From an uncultured Paracoccaceae bacterium (GTDB lineage Bacteria; Pseudomonadota; Alphaproteobacteria; Rhodobacterales; Rhodobacteraceae), in the NCBI GenBank assembly GCA_947503775.1, contig CANNFE010000005.1, forward strand, positions 1 to 64,000: 64,000 bases of DNA, written 5' to 3'. Both the position numbers and the translations under genes were made by a program. Under the pieces are notes generated by a model. It saw only the letters and a list, made by a program, of their open reading frames with translations. It was not told the DNA's origin and made no database searches. Numbering within the stretch: the stretch's first letter is position 1; each line of letters opens with the position of its first letter. Shown in pieces: positions 53,487-63,034 of the stretch.

Positions 53487-54569
53487 ATGGCACAGAATGC
53501 AGCACAAGCCGCTCAAGCGGCGCAGGCGGCTCAAGCTGCACAGGCAGCGCAGGCCGCTCAAGCAGCACAGGCAGCTCAAGCTGCTCAAGGTGTGGGTGGC
53601 GCCGGCGGCCCCCTCCTCGCCAATGCGCTCATAACCACCCGCGACGGCATTGCCCGGGCATGGACCGGGCAGAATGGCGGAGTTGTCACCAATCCTCCGC
53701 TGCCGGGGGGATGGGACGCGTTTCGCAAAATGGATGCCGGGCCGCGCTCTGCGGTTCTGGACGGGGAGATGGCGCGCCTTCTATCGCTCGATGTCACCGC
53801 GATGACCACAGCAGAGGTCCGCGCGCCCCTTCTGGGAAACGCCAAACTGGTCGAACTGATCCGGCCGGATTTCGACATCGATTTCCTCAAGGATCAGATG
53901 CCGTATCTGCGCACCTATGCCGATCTGCGCCTTGATCGCACGGCAGAGATCACCATTCAGACAGGCGACGTTCTCTCGTTTTTCGGCGCCATTTCGTATC
54001 TCGATCCCGAAGCCACCAAACGATCGCTGGAGCTCATCGGCGCGCTTTTCCGGTCGGTGACGGTCAACGAGATGCGGCTCAAGCTGCATTTCGACCTTCC
54101 GCGCCCCATCACTGTCGCCCAAGAGGTGCAGCCGATGATCCAGACGCCAGGTCATCCCAGCTGGCCCAGCGGGCACGCCACAGAGGCCTTTGCCGTCGCC
54201 ACGGTGCTAAGCGCCCTGAAGAATGGTGGATCTGTCAACGCATTCGACGAGGTATCCGACACGTCGTTCTATATGCGCCTTGCGCAAAGGATCGCGGCGA
54301 ACCGGACCGTTGCGGGTGTTCACTACCCCTCAGACAGCATGTGCGGGGCGATCTTGGGCATGACGATCGGCGAGATGATCGTGAACATGCTCGAGGGCGA
54401 GGCCCAAACGCCGACCCGCGTCTTCGACGGTGCGGCCTTTACCGGCGATTTCGATCTCACGACGCTCAAGGATACGATGCAGCTCGGTGCTGGAACGGAG
54501 GCTATTCCGGGCGGGCTTGATCTTGGTCTTCTCTCGCCCCTCTGGGCCATCGCGAAAACCGAGTGGTAG
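53487..54569 (+). CDS. PAP2 / vanadium haloperoxidase-fold protein with (AAQ)10 N-terminus
   Basis: 360 residues from the ATG at 53487 with GGGGA six bases upstream; an in-frame ATG at 53472 lacks such a site. After MAQN come ten AAQ repeats and a Gly-rich hinge. The C-terminal half has the metal-oxoanion or phosphate site in order: K-x6-RP (KLHFDLPRP), PSGH (WPSGHATEAF), and NR-x5-H-x3-D (NRTVAGVHYPSD). In classical enzymes the third motif is SR; Asn replaces Ser here. It may be an acid-phosphatase-like or haloperoxidase enzyme. No signal peptide is seen. It faces the S8 peptidase gene across a shared terminator. Confidence 0.8.
   Translation: MAQNAAQAAQAAQAAQAAQAAQAAQAAQAAQAAQGVGGAGGPLLANALITTRDGIARAWTGQNGGVVTNPPLPGGWDAFRKMDAGPRSAVLDGEMARLLSLDVTAMTTAEVRAPLLGNAKLVELIRPDFDIDFLKDQMPYLRTYADLRLDRTAEITIQTGDVLSFFGAISYLDPEATKRSLELIGALFRSVTVNEMRLKLHFDLPRPITVAQEVQPMIQTPGHPSWPSGHATEAFAVATVLSALKNGGSVNAFDEVSDTSFYMRLAQRIAANRTVAGVHYPSDSMCGAILGMTIGEMIVNMLEGEAQTPTRVFDGAAFTGDFDLTTLKDTMQLGAGTEAIPGGLDLGLLSPLWAIAKTEW
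53499..53588 (+). repeat. Ten tandem 9-base units encoding (Ala-Ala-Gln)10
   Basis: Each unit encodes AAQ, but the codons vary freely (GCA GCA CAA, GCC GCT CAA, GCG GCG CAG and so on). The variation at silent positions suggests the peptide has been conserved for some time rather than created by recent slippage. Confidence 0.9.
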
Positions 54570-54590
54570 CGCCACGCCAGGCTTGAGGAA

Positions 54591-54619
54591 AAAACGGCGC
54601 GGAAATCCCGCGCCGTTTT
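54591..54619. terminator. Bidirectional terminator between PAP2 and S8 peptidase genes
   Basis: AAAACGGCGCGG (54591-54602) is exactly complementary to CCGCGCCGTTTT (54608-54619), with loop AAATC. A-rich and T-rich flanks on both sides allow it to work in both directions, and it lies between two convergent genes. Confidence 0.88.
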
Positions 54620-54636
54620 CGTTGAGGCGAATGCCC

Positions 54637-56787
54637 TTAGCGCTTGCGGCCGCCAAGCTGTGCGCTCAGCAGACCGGCACCGGCCTGCAGCTCCATCCCT
54701 GGGCTACTCGGGACACCGAAGCGGTCGATCATCTCTGCGGTCTGTTCCGCTACGCTCACGCCCGGTGTGCATCCCTCATCAGCCATCACATAGGCCAGCG
54801 CACGACTGACCTGCCCTGCAGCGGCGCTGGTTCCATTCATCGCTTGGGCCGAACCACTGATTGTGCCGGATGCCACAACGCCGACCAGTCCGAACCCGTC
54901 ATCCCCCAAGGCGGCCAAAGTCGGACCTGAAATCGACCAGGGCGCGCCTTGTGCGCTATACCGGCGCGGCGCTTCGTCGAGCGCCGGCACCCGATAGCAG
55001 GGACCAACTTCAGGATCAGGAACGCCGGCTCCGACAGTCACGGCCTGATGCGAGTGAAGCTTGATCGTGGCAAAGCTCGAATGGGTTCCGTCCCGCGTGA
55101 TCAGTGCGTCCGGGCCCAATCCCGTCCATGATTGCACCTTGGGCTCCCATACATGGGAGTCGGGATGATCAAGATAGCTCTGCCGACCCTTGAGCCGGTA
55201 TCCGGTCGGCGTATCGCCCCGCTGAATCTCGAGCCGCGCCTCGACAGAGCCGCCGGATGTGACCCCGATGGCGAGGGGCCAGGCTCCGGGCGGCGCAGGC
55301 TCGATCGCGGTCCAGGTCATCGTCGGGGCTAGTGCGAGCAGGTAGTACGGGGGTTGCATCCCGCCGCCAAAAGCATGACGCGCTCCGATATGATAGATGC
55401 GCGCATAGTCTTTCCCGTTTCTTGACAGCGAGATGTAGAACCCTGCAGGGAGCCCCGTCGCATCCAGATCGCTGCCATTGGGCGCGCCAAGCTGCACCGC
55501 GAGCCGCGTCAGATCTGCGGGATCATCCGCCCGAACCTCAAGATAGCTGGCCGCAAAATCATCCGGCAAAGCGCGCCAGTCTGCGCTCAGCTCCTTTTCC
55601 TTCGAAGGATCGATCCGTCCGACCAAGCGGTCGACCCGGTTGTTGCCGAAGGAAAAGACGATCCGGGCACACCGGCCCGTCCGCTTTTCCCATTCCGCCA
55701 GATCCCACGCGATGATCCGCTCGAAAAGCTTACTGCCATCGCGAGGACCCGCCATCGTGCCGAAGCTGACATTGAGGACCAAGGGTCCGTTGCCGCCAAG
55801 CGCCTCTGCACGGACAAGGCACCAATGCACCGCCATCACGATACTTGGCTCAAGCTGGGTTCCGGCGGTATTGCTGACGGCCAAGGGCGGAAGCGACACT
55901 CCCAAAAGGGGCCAGTCCTCAACGGGATCGCCAGTTCCGGGCTCCGCTCCGCCTGCAAGATCGCCGACGAAGGTGCCGTGAGTAAACGGAAATTCGGTAC
56001 TTGGATGCTCGCCGGGGGACACGAGTGTACGGTTGATTTCGCGATAGACCGCATCTTCCTCGAGCTTGGGTCCGTCGGCGAGAATTGCGTTGATATCGCC
56101 TGGGCTCAAAGCTGCACCAGCCATCACGTAAACCGGCCCGAAATTCGGGATGAAGATCGGTTGGAGCGCTTGCATCCAGAGCCCTTCGAACCGCGTCGTC
56201 ATCGGATCGCCATCCCGGCAAAACCGCTGGTTCAAAAATCCTATGCCATCATCGATGATCGCGATCGTCGGCGCATCCTGTGGTTTGGTAAGCGGTTCAG
56301 GAAAGCTCGACAGCGCCCGTTCTCTACCTAGAAAGACTCGCGGCCCGACGATCTCGACAAGCAACCGCCCTTCATACCGAGCTTCGAGGCGCTCGATCTG
56401 CTCGTCTTCGGAGACCCACGGCGCGTAAACGGAATAGGCCTCCGCCAGCGGCGGCTCGCCTCTTTTGTCTGTTTGCTGCGGTGACTGATCGGGACGAAAA
56501 TCGCCTCGCTCCAGCCGTGCCGTTAGCAGACTGATCTCGCTTTCCTCGGCACGCAGGCTTTCAGGATCGCCGCTTAGCAGTTCCTCGAGAAGCCATTGGC
56601 GCGCGTCCTCGAGCACGTCAAACGCCTCTCCGACGATCAAGGAAACAAGCGCCAGTTCGTAAGCCTGCTCGCCGTCCCGTCCCAGGGGAGCCTCTTTCTG
56701 TCCGGCTTCGAGATCAAGATAGCGCGCAAAATGCGCATATGGATCACCCCTAAACCTGCGCCGCCGCTGCTTTTCTGTCTCCGCCAT
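54637..56787 (-). CDS. S8 (subtilisin-like) serine peptidase
   Basis: 716 residues from the ATG at 56787, which has GGAGAG upstream; the frame is open to 56916. The triad is visible: D in APTIAIIDDGIGF (about residue 195), H in FPFTHGTFVGDLAGG, and S in MNGTSAAAGQVSRALAYV near the C-terminus. An N in VFSFGNNR can be the oxyanion residue. An additional domain of some 200 residues splits the His and Ser regions. The first 45 residues are highly charged (EKQRRRRFRGDPYAHFARYL) and not a signal peptide, so it may be cytoplasmic. It lies tail to tail with the PAP2 gene. Confidence 0.88.
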   Translation of the reverse strand: MAETEKQRRRRFRGDPYAHFARYLDLEAGQKEAPLGRDGEQAYELALVSLIVGEAFDVLEDARQWLLEELLSGDPESLRAEESEISLLTARLERGDFRPDQSPQQTDKRGEPPLAEAYSVYAPWVSEDEQIERLEARYEGRLLVEIVGPRVFLGRERALSSFPEPLTKPQDAPTIAIIDDGIGFLNQRFCRDGDPMTTRFEGLWMQALQPIFIPNFGPVYVMAGAALSPGDINAILADGPKLEEDAVYREINRTLVSPGEHPSTEFPFTHGTFVGDLAGGAEPGTGDPVEDWPLLGVSLPPLAVSNTAGTQLEPSIVMAVHWCLVRAEALGGNGPLVLNVSFGTMAGPRDGSKLFERIIAWDLAEWEKRTGRCARIVFSFGNNRVDRLVGRIDPSKEKELSADWRALPDDFAASYLEVRADDPADLTRLAVQLGAPNGSDLDATGLPAGFYISLSRNGKDYARIYHIGARHAFGGGMQPPYYLLALAPTMTWTAIEPAPPGAWPLAIGVTSGGSVEARLEIQRGDTPTGYRLKGRQSYLDHPDSHVWEPKVQSWTGLGPDALITRDGTHSSFATIKLHSHQAVTVGAGVPDPEVGPCYRVPALDEAPRRYSAQGAPWSISGPTLAALGDDGFGLVGVVASGTISGSAQAMNGTSAAAGQVSRALAYVMADEGCTPGVSVAEQTAEMIDRFGVPSSPGMELQAGAGLLSAQLGGRKR

Positions 56788-57348
56788 CACACTCTCTCCA
56801 AGGGCCCGTTTGGTATCGTCAGATTGAAACGCGCGCCGCGCAAGGGTCAAATCCAGACCGAATGCGGCGTACGGCCTTGACGAAGTTTTCACGATATTGG
56901 GGCTGACCCTGCGCAAAACCGCGTCGCGCGTGAATAAACCGCCAGTCCGCCGTCAAGATAGCACAGGGTACTTTACCGGCCCGCTGCCCTTGGGTCACCT
57001 TTGATCTGCGAACAGGGCCGAGGCGCAAACACCAGTCTCCCCACATGTAAGCGCCCCGTTTTGTTTCGGTCCTGTTCGTACGAGCCTCAAATTTAAGAAT
57101 GAAGACTTTTCAGATGATAAAAGACAGATCGCACGATCGTACCGAAGGCCATCTCTCCCCCAAACCGATCCGAACGATCATTCGCATCGCAGAGTTCGCA
57201 CAGGCCGATCCTGAAGACGGGAAGGGCCCGCGGGCCTCTCATGCGGACAACACATCCCAAGATTGCGGACCTGATTAACCAGCAGCTTCACCTTGGAAAA
57301 GCGATCCGTCCCTCCTATACCCCGCGCGGAGCAACAGGAGGGCCGGTC
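56788..57348. other. Divergent control region between S8 peptidase and hisB
   Basis: About 560 bases without a supported gene; hisB can be read in frame from 57241, but the ribosome binding site and family start argue against it. It contains an AT-rich stretch at 57,080-57,130 and a perfect palindrome GGCCCGCGGGCC (57225-57236). Promoters for both neighbours should be here. Confidence 0.45.
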
Positions 57349-57936
57349 ATGCGGCAGGCAACCATTACCCGCCAGACGTCCGAGACCAACATCTCCGTGA
57401 CGCTCGATCTTGATGGCACTGGCGTTTCAGACTGCTGGACCGGGATCGGCTTTTTCGATCACATGCTCGACCAGATCGCCCGTCACGCCCTGATCGACCT
57501 GACGATTAAGGCCGAAGGCGATCTGCATATCGATGACCACCACACGGTCGAGGATACCGGCATTGCGCTGGGGCAGGCGCTGACGCAGGCGCTTGGTGAC
57601 AAACGCGGGATCCGCCGCTACGGAGCCTGCCTGCTGCCGATGGACGATGCGCTCGTGCGCTGCGCACTGGATCTGTCGGGTCGCCCATTTCTTGTCTCTA
57701 CCCTTGACCTGCCGACGGCAAAGATCGGCACATTTGACACCGAACTGGTGCGCGAGTTCTTTCAGGCGCTTTCGACCCATGGCGGGATCACGCTGCATCT
57801 TGACCAGCTTCATGGGATCAACAGCCACCACATCGCCGAGGCTGCCTTCAAGGCGACCGCCCGCGCCCTGCGGGACGCGGTCGAACCCGACCCGCGCCGC
57901 GCCGATCAGATCCCGTCAACCAAGGGCAGCCTATGA
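57349..57936 (+). CDS. hisB: Imidazoleglycerol-phosphate dehydratase
   Basis: 195 residues from the ATG at 57349 with CAGGAGGG upstream. It has [20 protein letters not shown], then [18 protein letters not shown] and the metal-binding [17 protein letters not shown], with [18 protein letters not shown] near the end. It performs the sixth step of histidine synthesis. It overlaps hisH by 4 bases. Confidence 0.96.
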   Translation: MRQATITRQTSETNISVTLDLDGTGVSDCWTGIGFFDHMLDQIARHALIDLTIKAEGDLHIDDHHTVEDTGIALGQALTQALGDKRGIRRYGACLLPMDDALVRCALDLSGRPFLVSTLDLPTAKIGTFDTELVREFFQALSTHGGITLHLDQLHGINSHHIAEAAFKATARALRDAVEPDPRRADQIPSTKGSL

Positions 57937-58574
57937 GCCTGACGGTCATCATCGATTATGACAGCGGCAACCTGCACTCTGCGGAAAAGGCCTTTCAGCG
58001 GATGGCCCGCGAAGGCGCAGGCGGCACGGTCGAGGTCACGACTGATCCCGACCGTGTGGCGGCCGCTGACCGGATTGTTCTGCCTGGTGACGGCGCCTTT
58101 CCGGCCTGCCGCCGGGCGCTGGATGCTGAAACCGGCATGGTCGAGGCAATCACCGAGGCTGTTCGCATTAAGGGCAGGCCCTTTCTCGGGATCTGCGTCG
58201 GCATGCAGCTTCTGGCGACGCGCGGTCTGGAATACGAACCCACACCCGGCCTTGATTGGATCGGCGGACAGATCACGCGCATCACACCCTCCGATCCGGC
58301 CCTCAAGGTGCCCCATATGGGTTGGAACGAGCTGACACTCGATGTCCCGCACGCCGTTACGGGCGGTATCGAAACCGGCGACCATGCCTATTTCGTCCAT
58401 TCCTACCATATGCAGGTGGCCGACCCGGCCCATTTGATCGCCCATACCGATCATGGGGGTCCCGTCACCGCTATCGTGGGCGTGGACACCGTGGTTGGTA
58501 CGCAGTTTCACCCTGAAAAAAGCCAATCCGCTGGGTTGCGGCTGATCGCCAATTTCCTGAACTGGGCGCCCTGA
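57933..58574 (+). CDS. hisH: Imidazole glycerol phosphate synthase glutaminase subunit
   Basis: 213 residues, a class I glutamine amidotransferase. The nucleophile Cys is in [15 protein letters not shown], and the His and Glu are in [14 protein letters not shown]. It supplies ammonia to HisF, encoded 2 kb downstream. Its ATG overlaps the hisB stop (ATGA). Confidence 0.96.
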   Translation: MSLTVIIDYDSGNLHSAEKAFQRMAREGAGGTVEVTTDPDRVAAADRIVLPGDGAFPACRRALDAETGMVEAITEAVRIKGRPFLGICVGMQLLATRGLEYEPTPGLDWIGGQITRITPSDPALKVPHMGWNELTLDVPHAVTGGIETGDHAYFVHSYHMQVADPAHLIAHTDHGGPVTAIVGVDTVVGTQFHPEKSQSAGLRLIANFLNWAP

Positions 58575-58725
58575 GTGCCCAGCTCTCTCCTCATCTTGTC
58601 GTAAATCCTCATAAGCGGGCGCCCTTGGCTCCCGCATTTACGCCTGCATCAGAGCTAAACGGAGAGGCCGGGCGCCAGACAAAGCATGTCGTGGCGGGCC
58701 CGGATCCGGGCCCGTCTCCGCCCGG

Positions 58726-59115
58726 TCAGTTCGCGCGAACCCAGGTTCCACCATCCCGGCAGATCCCCAGCACACATCCCGAAACGGCAAGCTGATTGCC
58801 GCTCAGCCGCAGGCGCGAATTATAGGTCTTGTCCCGATCCGGCGAATAGACCTTCCCGCGATAGGCCCCGCCGCCTTCGGGCACGGTCGCGCTGATGATC
58901 TGAGTGCCGATCCGATCAGACGAAATGACGGCTCCACTCGCATCATAGGCCTGAACCAGCGTCCCGCAAAGCGCTGCACCGCAGGGCGCGACCTCAATCA
59001 GCCCGCTATTGCCGTCGTCGTCCTGCGCGGTCCGCCACATCCCCACCAGCGGGTCTGCCGCTGCGGCCCCCGCCAATCCCAAAGCCGCAACCGCCGCCAA
59101 GATCATCCGTTTCAT
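58726..59115 (-). CDS. DUF2147 exported protein
   Basis: 129 residues from the ATG at 59115. The signal peptide is KRMILAAVAALGLAGAAAADP. The mature part begins LVGMWRTAQDDDGNSGLIEV, then APCGAALCGTLVQAYDASGA, and ends CVLGICRDGGTWVRAN, the DUF2147 pattern including its Cys pairs. Probably periplasmic with an unknown ligand. It lies antisense between hisH and hisA, interrupting the his gene run. Confidence 0.85.
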   Translation of the reverse strand: MKRMILAAVAALGLAGAAAADPLVGMWRTAQDDDGNSGLIEVAPCGAALCGTLVQAYDASGAVISSDRIGTQIISATVPEGGGAYRGKVYSPDRDKTYNSRLRLSGNQLAVSGCVLGICRDGGTWVRAN

Positions 59116-59246
59116 AGTCAAGCCTCCCGTTCCTCTCTCATAACCCTCTTCGCACTTGCCCCAGGCAATCAAGGTTGACGTAGGGTCGTGTTGCATATCG
59201 CCTCTTTTGCCGGATAAGACGCCCGAGATCTGAAGAAAGAGTAAGC

Positions 59247-59972
59247 ATGATCCTCTACCCTGCCATCGATCTCAAGGACGGCGACGCCGTTCGCCTTCTG
59301 CGCGGAGAGATGGAGGCAGCGACCGTCTTCAACACCGATCCGGCCGCCCAGGCGCGTCTTTTTGAAAAGGCAGGCTGTGAGTGGATCCACCTTGTCGATC
59401 TCAACGGCGCCTTCGAAGGTTACCCTGTCAACGCCGCCGCGATCGGCGCGATCCTCGAGGCGATCTCGATCCCCGCCCAGCTCGGCGGCGGCATCCGCGA
59501 TCTGGGGACCATTGAAAGCTGGCTCGACCGCGGTATCGAACGCGTCATCCTCGGCACCGCCGCCGTCGAAGATCCCGATCTCGTCCGCGAAGCCGCCCGT
59601 GCCTTCCCCGGCCAGGTGGCCATCGGCCTCGATGCACGCAAGGGTCAAGTGGCGACACGGGGCTGGGCCGAAGAGACCGACATGACCGTCACCGATCTGG
59701 CCAAAGCCTTTGAAGATGCCGGGATCGCCGCGCTTATCTATACGGATATCGACTGCGACGGGGCCATGGGTGGCCCCAATATCGCCGCGACCGAAGCTCT
59801 TGCAAACGCCGTTTCGATCCCGGTCATCGCCTCCGGCGGCGTGTCCTCAATGGCTGATCTGACCGCCCTTGATGCCACCGGCGTCATTGCCGGTGCCATC
59901 ACGGGACGCGCGCTTTATGACGGGGCGATCAGGCTAGAAGACGCGCTCTCGAGCCTGTCCGCCGATCACTGA
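59247..59972 (+). CDS. hisA: ProFAR isomerase
   Basis: 241 residues. It has [44 protein letters not shown], and [16 protein letters not shown], with [15 protein letters not shown] near the end. The Asp in PAIDLKDG and in YTDIDCDG are the catalytic acids. A (beta/alpha)8 barrel that isomerises ProFAR to PRFAR in histidine synthesis. The stop overlaps the convergent DUF302 gene by 7 bases. Confidence 0.96.
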   Translation: MILYPAIDLKDGDAVRLLRGEMEAATVFNTDPAAQARLFEKAGCEWIHLVDLNGAFEGYPVNAAAIGAILEAISIPAQLGGGIRDLGTIESWLDRGIERVILGTAAVEDPDLVREAARAFPGQVAIGLDARKGQVATRGWAEETDMTVTDLAKAFEDAGIAALIYTDIDCDGAMGGPNIAATEALANAVSIPVIASGGVSSMADLTALDATGVIAGAITGRALYDGAIRLEDALSSLSADH

Positions 59973-60415
59973 GCAACCGCCGCAGCCGTCAGACGTTCAA
60001 GCGCGGCTTCAATATTCTTGACCGCATCAAGGTCGTCATCCACATCGAGATCGTCGAACATATCATCGACCTCTTCATAGAAGACCTGCGTCTCGCCGCC
60101 TCGATCCGCATAGACAAGCACACGCAGCGGCAAAATTAATCCGGCGCGCGGATCTTCTTGCATGACCGGCGTTCCCAAGGCTGGATTGCCGAAAATCAAG
60201 AGCTGCGCTTCCGCCATATCCAGCCCGACCGACTGCGCCCCAGCCGTATGATCCACGCGTGCAAAAATGGTTGCCCCCGCGCCTTCCACTGCGGCCACGA
60301 GCGCATCCATCGTTTCGGTGACAGACTTGGAGGATGACGTTGTCTCGTAGTCATCGGCTATGGCGCAGCCACCGGCTGAAATCGCAAACAAAGCGGCAAA
60401 AAGCATAGGTCGCAT
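59966..60415 (-). CDS. DUF302 domain protein, exported
   Basis: 149 residues. The N-terminus [20 protein letters not shown] has a lipobox-like SAGGC, so it may be a lipoprotein. The DUF302 core reads [40 protein letters not shown], and [20 protein letters not shown], with [13 protein letters not shown]. The family's role is unclear. It is convergent with hisA and antisense to the his genes. Confidence 0.85.
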   Translation of the reverse strand: MRPMLFAALFAISAGGCAIADDYETTSSSKSVTETMDALVAAVEGAGATIFARVDHTAGAQSVGLDMAEAQLLIFGNPALGTPVMQEDPRAGLILPLRVLVYADRGGETQVFYEEVDDMFDDLDVDDDLDAVKNIEAALERLTAAAVAQ

Positions 60416-60597
60416 GAAGCAGTCTCCTTCAGACTTCAGATCTCATGACCGAACGGACGGAGACCGAACCGGTTCCCGCACCGCTCATCCCGGACGCTAG
60501 CCAATCGGGAGCCTTGCGGCATACCACAAATTTGTGACGCTCCTTTTCGGCGCAAAGCGGCCTTTTCATCCAACGAACGCTCGCCTAAACCCGCAAC

Positions 60598-61359
60598 ATG
60601 CTCAAGACCCGCATCATTCCCTGCCTCGACGTGGCCGATGGCCGCGTGGTCAAAGGGGTGAACTTCGTCGATTTGATAGATGCAGGCGATCCTGTCGACG
60701 CGGCCATCGCCTATGATGCAGCCGGGGCCGATGAGCTGTGCTTTCTCGACATCAATGCCACACATGAAAATCGCGGCACGCTTTACGATCTAGCCACCCG
60801 CACCGCCGAGCATTGCTTCATGCCGCTGACAATCGGCGGCGGCGTCCGCACGCCCGAGGATGTCCGTAACCTGCTGCTTGCCGGAGCTGACAAGGTCAGC
60901 TTCAACTCCGCTGCCGTCGCCGATCCCGATGTGGTGGCGCGCGCCGCCGACCGCTTCGGCAGCCAATGCATCGTCGTTGCCATCGACGCCAAGACCACGG
61001 CCCCCGGCAAATGGGAGATCTTCACTCACGGGGGACGCAAGCCCACCGGCATCGATGCCGTTAAATTCGCCCGAACCGTCGCGGACAAGGGCGCCGGAGA
61101 GATCCTCCTGACGTCGATGGACCGTGACGGAACGAAGTCAGGTTTTAATCTGCCATTGACGCGCGCTGTCTCGGATGCGGTGCCGATCCCTGTCATCGCG
61201 TCGGGCGGCGTCGGTACCCTCGATCATCTCGTCGAAGGCGTCACCGAAGGCCGCGCCTCGGCGGTCTTGGCCGCGTCGATCTTTCACTTCGGCACCTTCA
61301 CCATCGGCCAGGCAAAGTCCCATATGGCCAATGCCGGTATTCCCGTGAGGCTGACATGA
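60598..61359 (+). CDS. hisF: Imidazole glycerol phosphate synthase cyclase subunit
   Basis: 253 residues. It starts [20 protein letters not shown], followed by [40 protein letters not shown], and [20 protein letters not shown]. Catalytic Asp residues are in PCLDVADG and in MDRDGTKSG. With HisH it makes IGP and AICAR from PRFAR. It overlaps hisE by 4 bases. Confidence 0.96.
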   Translation: MLKTRIIPCLDVADGRVVKGVNFVDLIDAGDPVDAAIAYDAAGADELCFLDINATHENRGTLYDLATRTAEHCFMPLTIGGGVRTPEDVRNLLLAGADKVSFNSAAVADPDVVARAADRFGSQCIVVAIDAKTTAPGKWEIFTHGGRKPTGIDAVKFARTVADKGAGEILLTSMDRDGTKSGFNLPLTRAVSDAVPIPVIASGGVGTLDHLVEGVTEGRASAVLAASIFHFGTFTIGQAKSHMANAGIPVRLT

Positions 61360-61664
61360 CCCTCGCCGATCTCGCCGCGACCATTCACGCCCGCAAGACC
61401 GCAGATCCCTCTTCAAGCTGGACGGCCAAACTTCTGGCGCAGGGTCCCGAAAAGGCGGCCGAGAAGTTCGGCGAAGAGGCGATCGAGGCTATTATCGAAG
61501 CTGTCAAAGGCGACAAGGCCCGCCTGACGTCAGAGGCCGCGGATGCGCTCTATCATCTTCTTGTCATGTGCGCCGCCCGCGACGTGACGCTTGCCGATAT
61601 CGAGGCAGAGCTTGCGTCACGCGCCAGCCTGAGCGGGATCGAAGAAAAGGCTGCCCGCCGCTGA
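61356..61664 (+). CDS. hisE: Phosphoribosyl-ATP pyrophosphatase
   Basis: 102 residues of MazG-like all-alpha fold. [20 protein letters not shown] and [20 protein letters not shown], with [20 protein letters not shown], carry the metal-binding E-x-x-E and E-x-x-D pattern. It hydrolyses phosphoribosyl-ATP in the second step of histidine synthesis. Separate from HisI, as usual in this group. Confidence 0.94.
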   Translation: MTLADLAATIHARKTADPSSSWTAKLLAQGPEKAAEKFGEEAIEAIIEAVKGDKARLTSEAADALYHLLVMCAARDVTLADIEAELASRASLSGIEEKAARR

Positions 61665-61668
61665 GCGA

Positions 61669-61917
61669 TCAGGATCTACCTGTAGCCCGGGCCGTAATCT
61701 CGGCGTGCAGAGCTTTGATCTGATCACTGGCCGTTGTCTCGCACCAGGCCGGGACGATAGCATGGACAAGCGCAGCCCCTCCGGCGAGGAAAAGCCGCCC
61801 GGAAAACCGCATAGCAAACAGAAGGTGCTGACCGTAGCTTTCTCCCACACTGGCGGGATGCGCGGTGAATGAGCGGAAGAAACCGGGGCTCGACTGGATG
61901 TCATCGGATTGCGCCAT
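61669..61917 (-). CDS. DUF6356-like small membrane protein
   Basis: 82 residues. FFRSFTAHPASVGESYGQHL followed by LFAMRFSGRLFLAGGAALVH and AIVPAWCETTASDQIKAL matches a small Rhodobacterales/alphaproteobacterial family with one or two hydrophobic segments. Function unknown. It converges on hisE with 4 bases between the stops. Confidence 0.75.
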   Translation of the reverse strand: MAQSDDIQSSPGFFRSFTAHPASVGESYGQHLLFAMRFSGRLFLAGGAALVHAIVPAWCETTASDQIKALHAEITARATGRS

Positions 61918-62023
61918 CTTGCACCTTTCATGCTTTTGCCGCTTCTCAGAATGACAGCAAAATGACGATCAAAGGTCCCAAATTACCCTCCATTTTCATC
62001 ATAACTTAGAATACTATCCCATC

Positions 62024-62485
62024 ATGAAGCCGAATCTTGATGAGATTGACCGCCAAATTCTTCGCGTTCTGCAAAAGGACGCTACGTTAAGCATGGATGC
62101 CCTCGCGCAGCGGGTTCATCTGTCACGAAATGCATGCTGGCGGCGGATCAGACGGATGGAGGATGCGGGCATCATCATCGCTCGTGTCGCCCTTCTCGAC
62201 CCCGATCAATTCGACCTCGGCCTCTCCGTCTTTGTCCTTGTCCGCACAAATGCGCACGATCCCGCCTGGTTGGAAGACTTTGAGAAAGCCGTTCGGTCCC
62301 TGCCCGAGATCGTCGGGGCCCACCGGATGAGCGGCGATCTCGACTATGTCCTGCGGGTGCGTGTCGCCGACGTGAAAAGCTACGATCGTTTCTATCAGCG
62401 CCTGATCAAAAGGGTGCCGGTCGCCGATATCTCCGCGAGTTTCGTGATGGATGACATCAAGGACACGACAGAATTGCCGATCTGA
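62024..62485 (+). CDS. Lrp/AsnC-family transcriptional regulator
   Basis: 153 residues. The helix-turn-helix is TLSMDALAQRVHLSRNACWR. The RAM domain follows (GLSVFVLVRTNAHDPAWLED ... LDYVLRVRVADVKSYDRFYQ). The upstream region is AT-rich. No obvious divergent target gene, since its neighbour is a small DUF6356-like gene. The target could be itself or distant. Confidence 0.93.
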   Translation: MKPNLDEIDRQILRVLQKDATLSMDALAQRVHLSRNACWRRIRRMEDAGIIIARVALLDPDQFDLGLSVFVLVRTNAHDPAWLEDFEKAVRSLPEIVGAHRMSGDLDYVLRVRVADVKSYDRFYQRLIKRVPVADISASFVMDDIKDTTELPI

Positions 62486-62529
62486 GCAGGCAAGCTGCTG
62501 CGTCTTTGCTTCAGCCCCGAGAAGCAAGG

Positions 62530-62997
62530 TCAAAGCTTCGAGGAAATCACGCCCGTCGCAAATCCGCCCATCCGCAGCTCGCCAAAGAGCCGCTGATACT
62601 CGATCTTCGGGCAACGATCCTGAATGACCGTCACGCCCTGCCTCTCTGCTCGCGCGGCAGCTTCGGCATGACGCACCCCAATCTGCATCCAGATAACATC
62701 CAGCTTTGGCCAACGCGTCAGGGCCTCGTCGACGATCCCAGGGACAGCATCGGATCGGCGGAAGATATCGACCATGTCAATGTCGCCTGGAATGTCACTT
62801 AGCGTGCGATAGACCCGCTCTCCCAGCAGATCCTGCCCGGCCAGACCAGGATTGACCGGGACCACGCGATATCCCTTCAAAGCAAGATACCGCGCCACAT
62901 AATAGCTTGGACGCACCGGGTTCGCTGAAACGCCGACAACCGCGATCGTGCGAACCCGTTTCAGAACGTCCAGCAAAAGCGCGTCCGAATACTCCAT
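62530..62997 (-). CDS. CoA-binding domain protein
   Basis: 155 residues. VRTIAVVGVSANPVRPSYYV (Rossmann-type loop), then YLALKGYRVVPVNPGLAGQD, DMVDIFRRSDAVPGIVDEAL and VIWMQIGVRHAEAAARAERQ, with VIQDRCPKIEYQRL. This matches the small cytoplasmic CoA_binding_2 family (YccU-like). The ligand is probably CoA or an acyl-CoA; the reaction is unknown. It lies 37 bases from the YHS gene on the same strand. Confidence 0.88.
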   Translation of the reverse strand: MEYSDALLLDVLKRVRTIAVVGVSANPVRPSYYVARYLALKGYRVVPVNPGLAGQDLLGERVYRTLSDIPGDIDMVDIFRRSDAVPGIVDEALTRWPKLDVIWMQIGVRHAEAAARAERQGVTVIQDRCPKIEYQRLFGELRMGGFATGVISSKL

Positions 62998-63034
62998 GTC
63001 TCATTGGTAGATCAGACTCGCCCGGCGCAAAAGC

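Noticed and set aside
53499-53588. Short tandem units as a CRISPR array
   Set aside because: Units are only 9 bases, have no spacers, and encode AAQ within a gene. No CRISPR array was seen anywhere.
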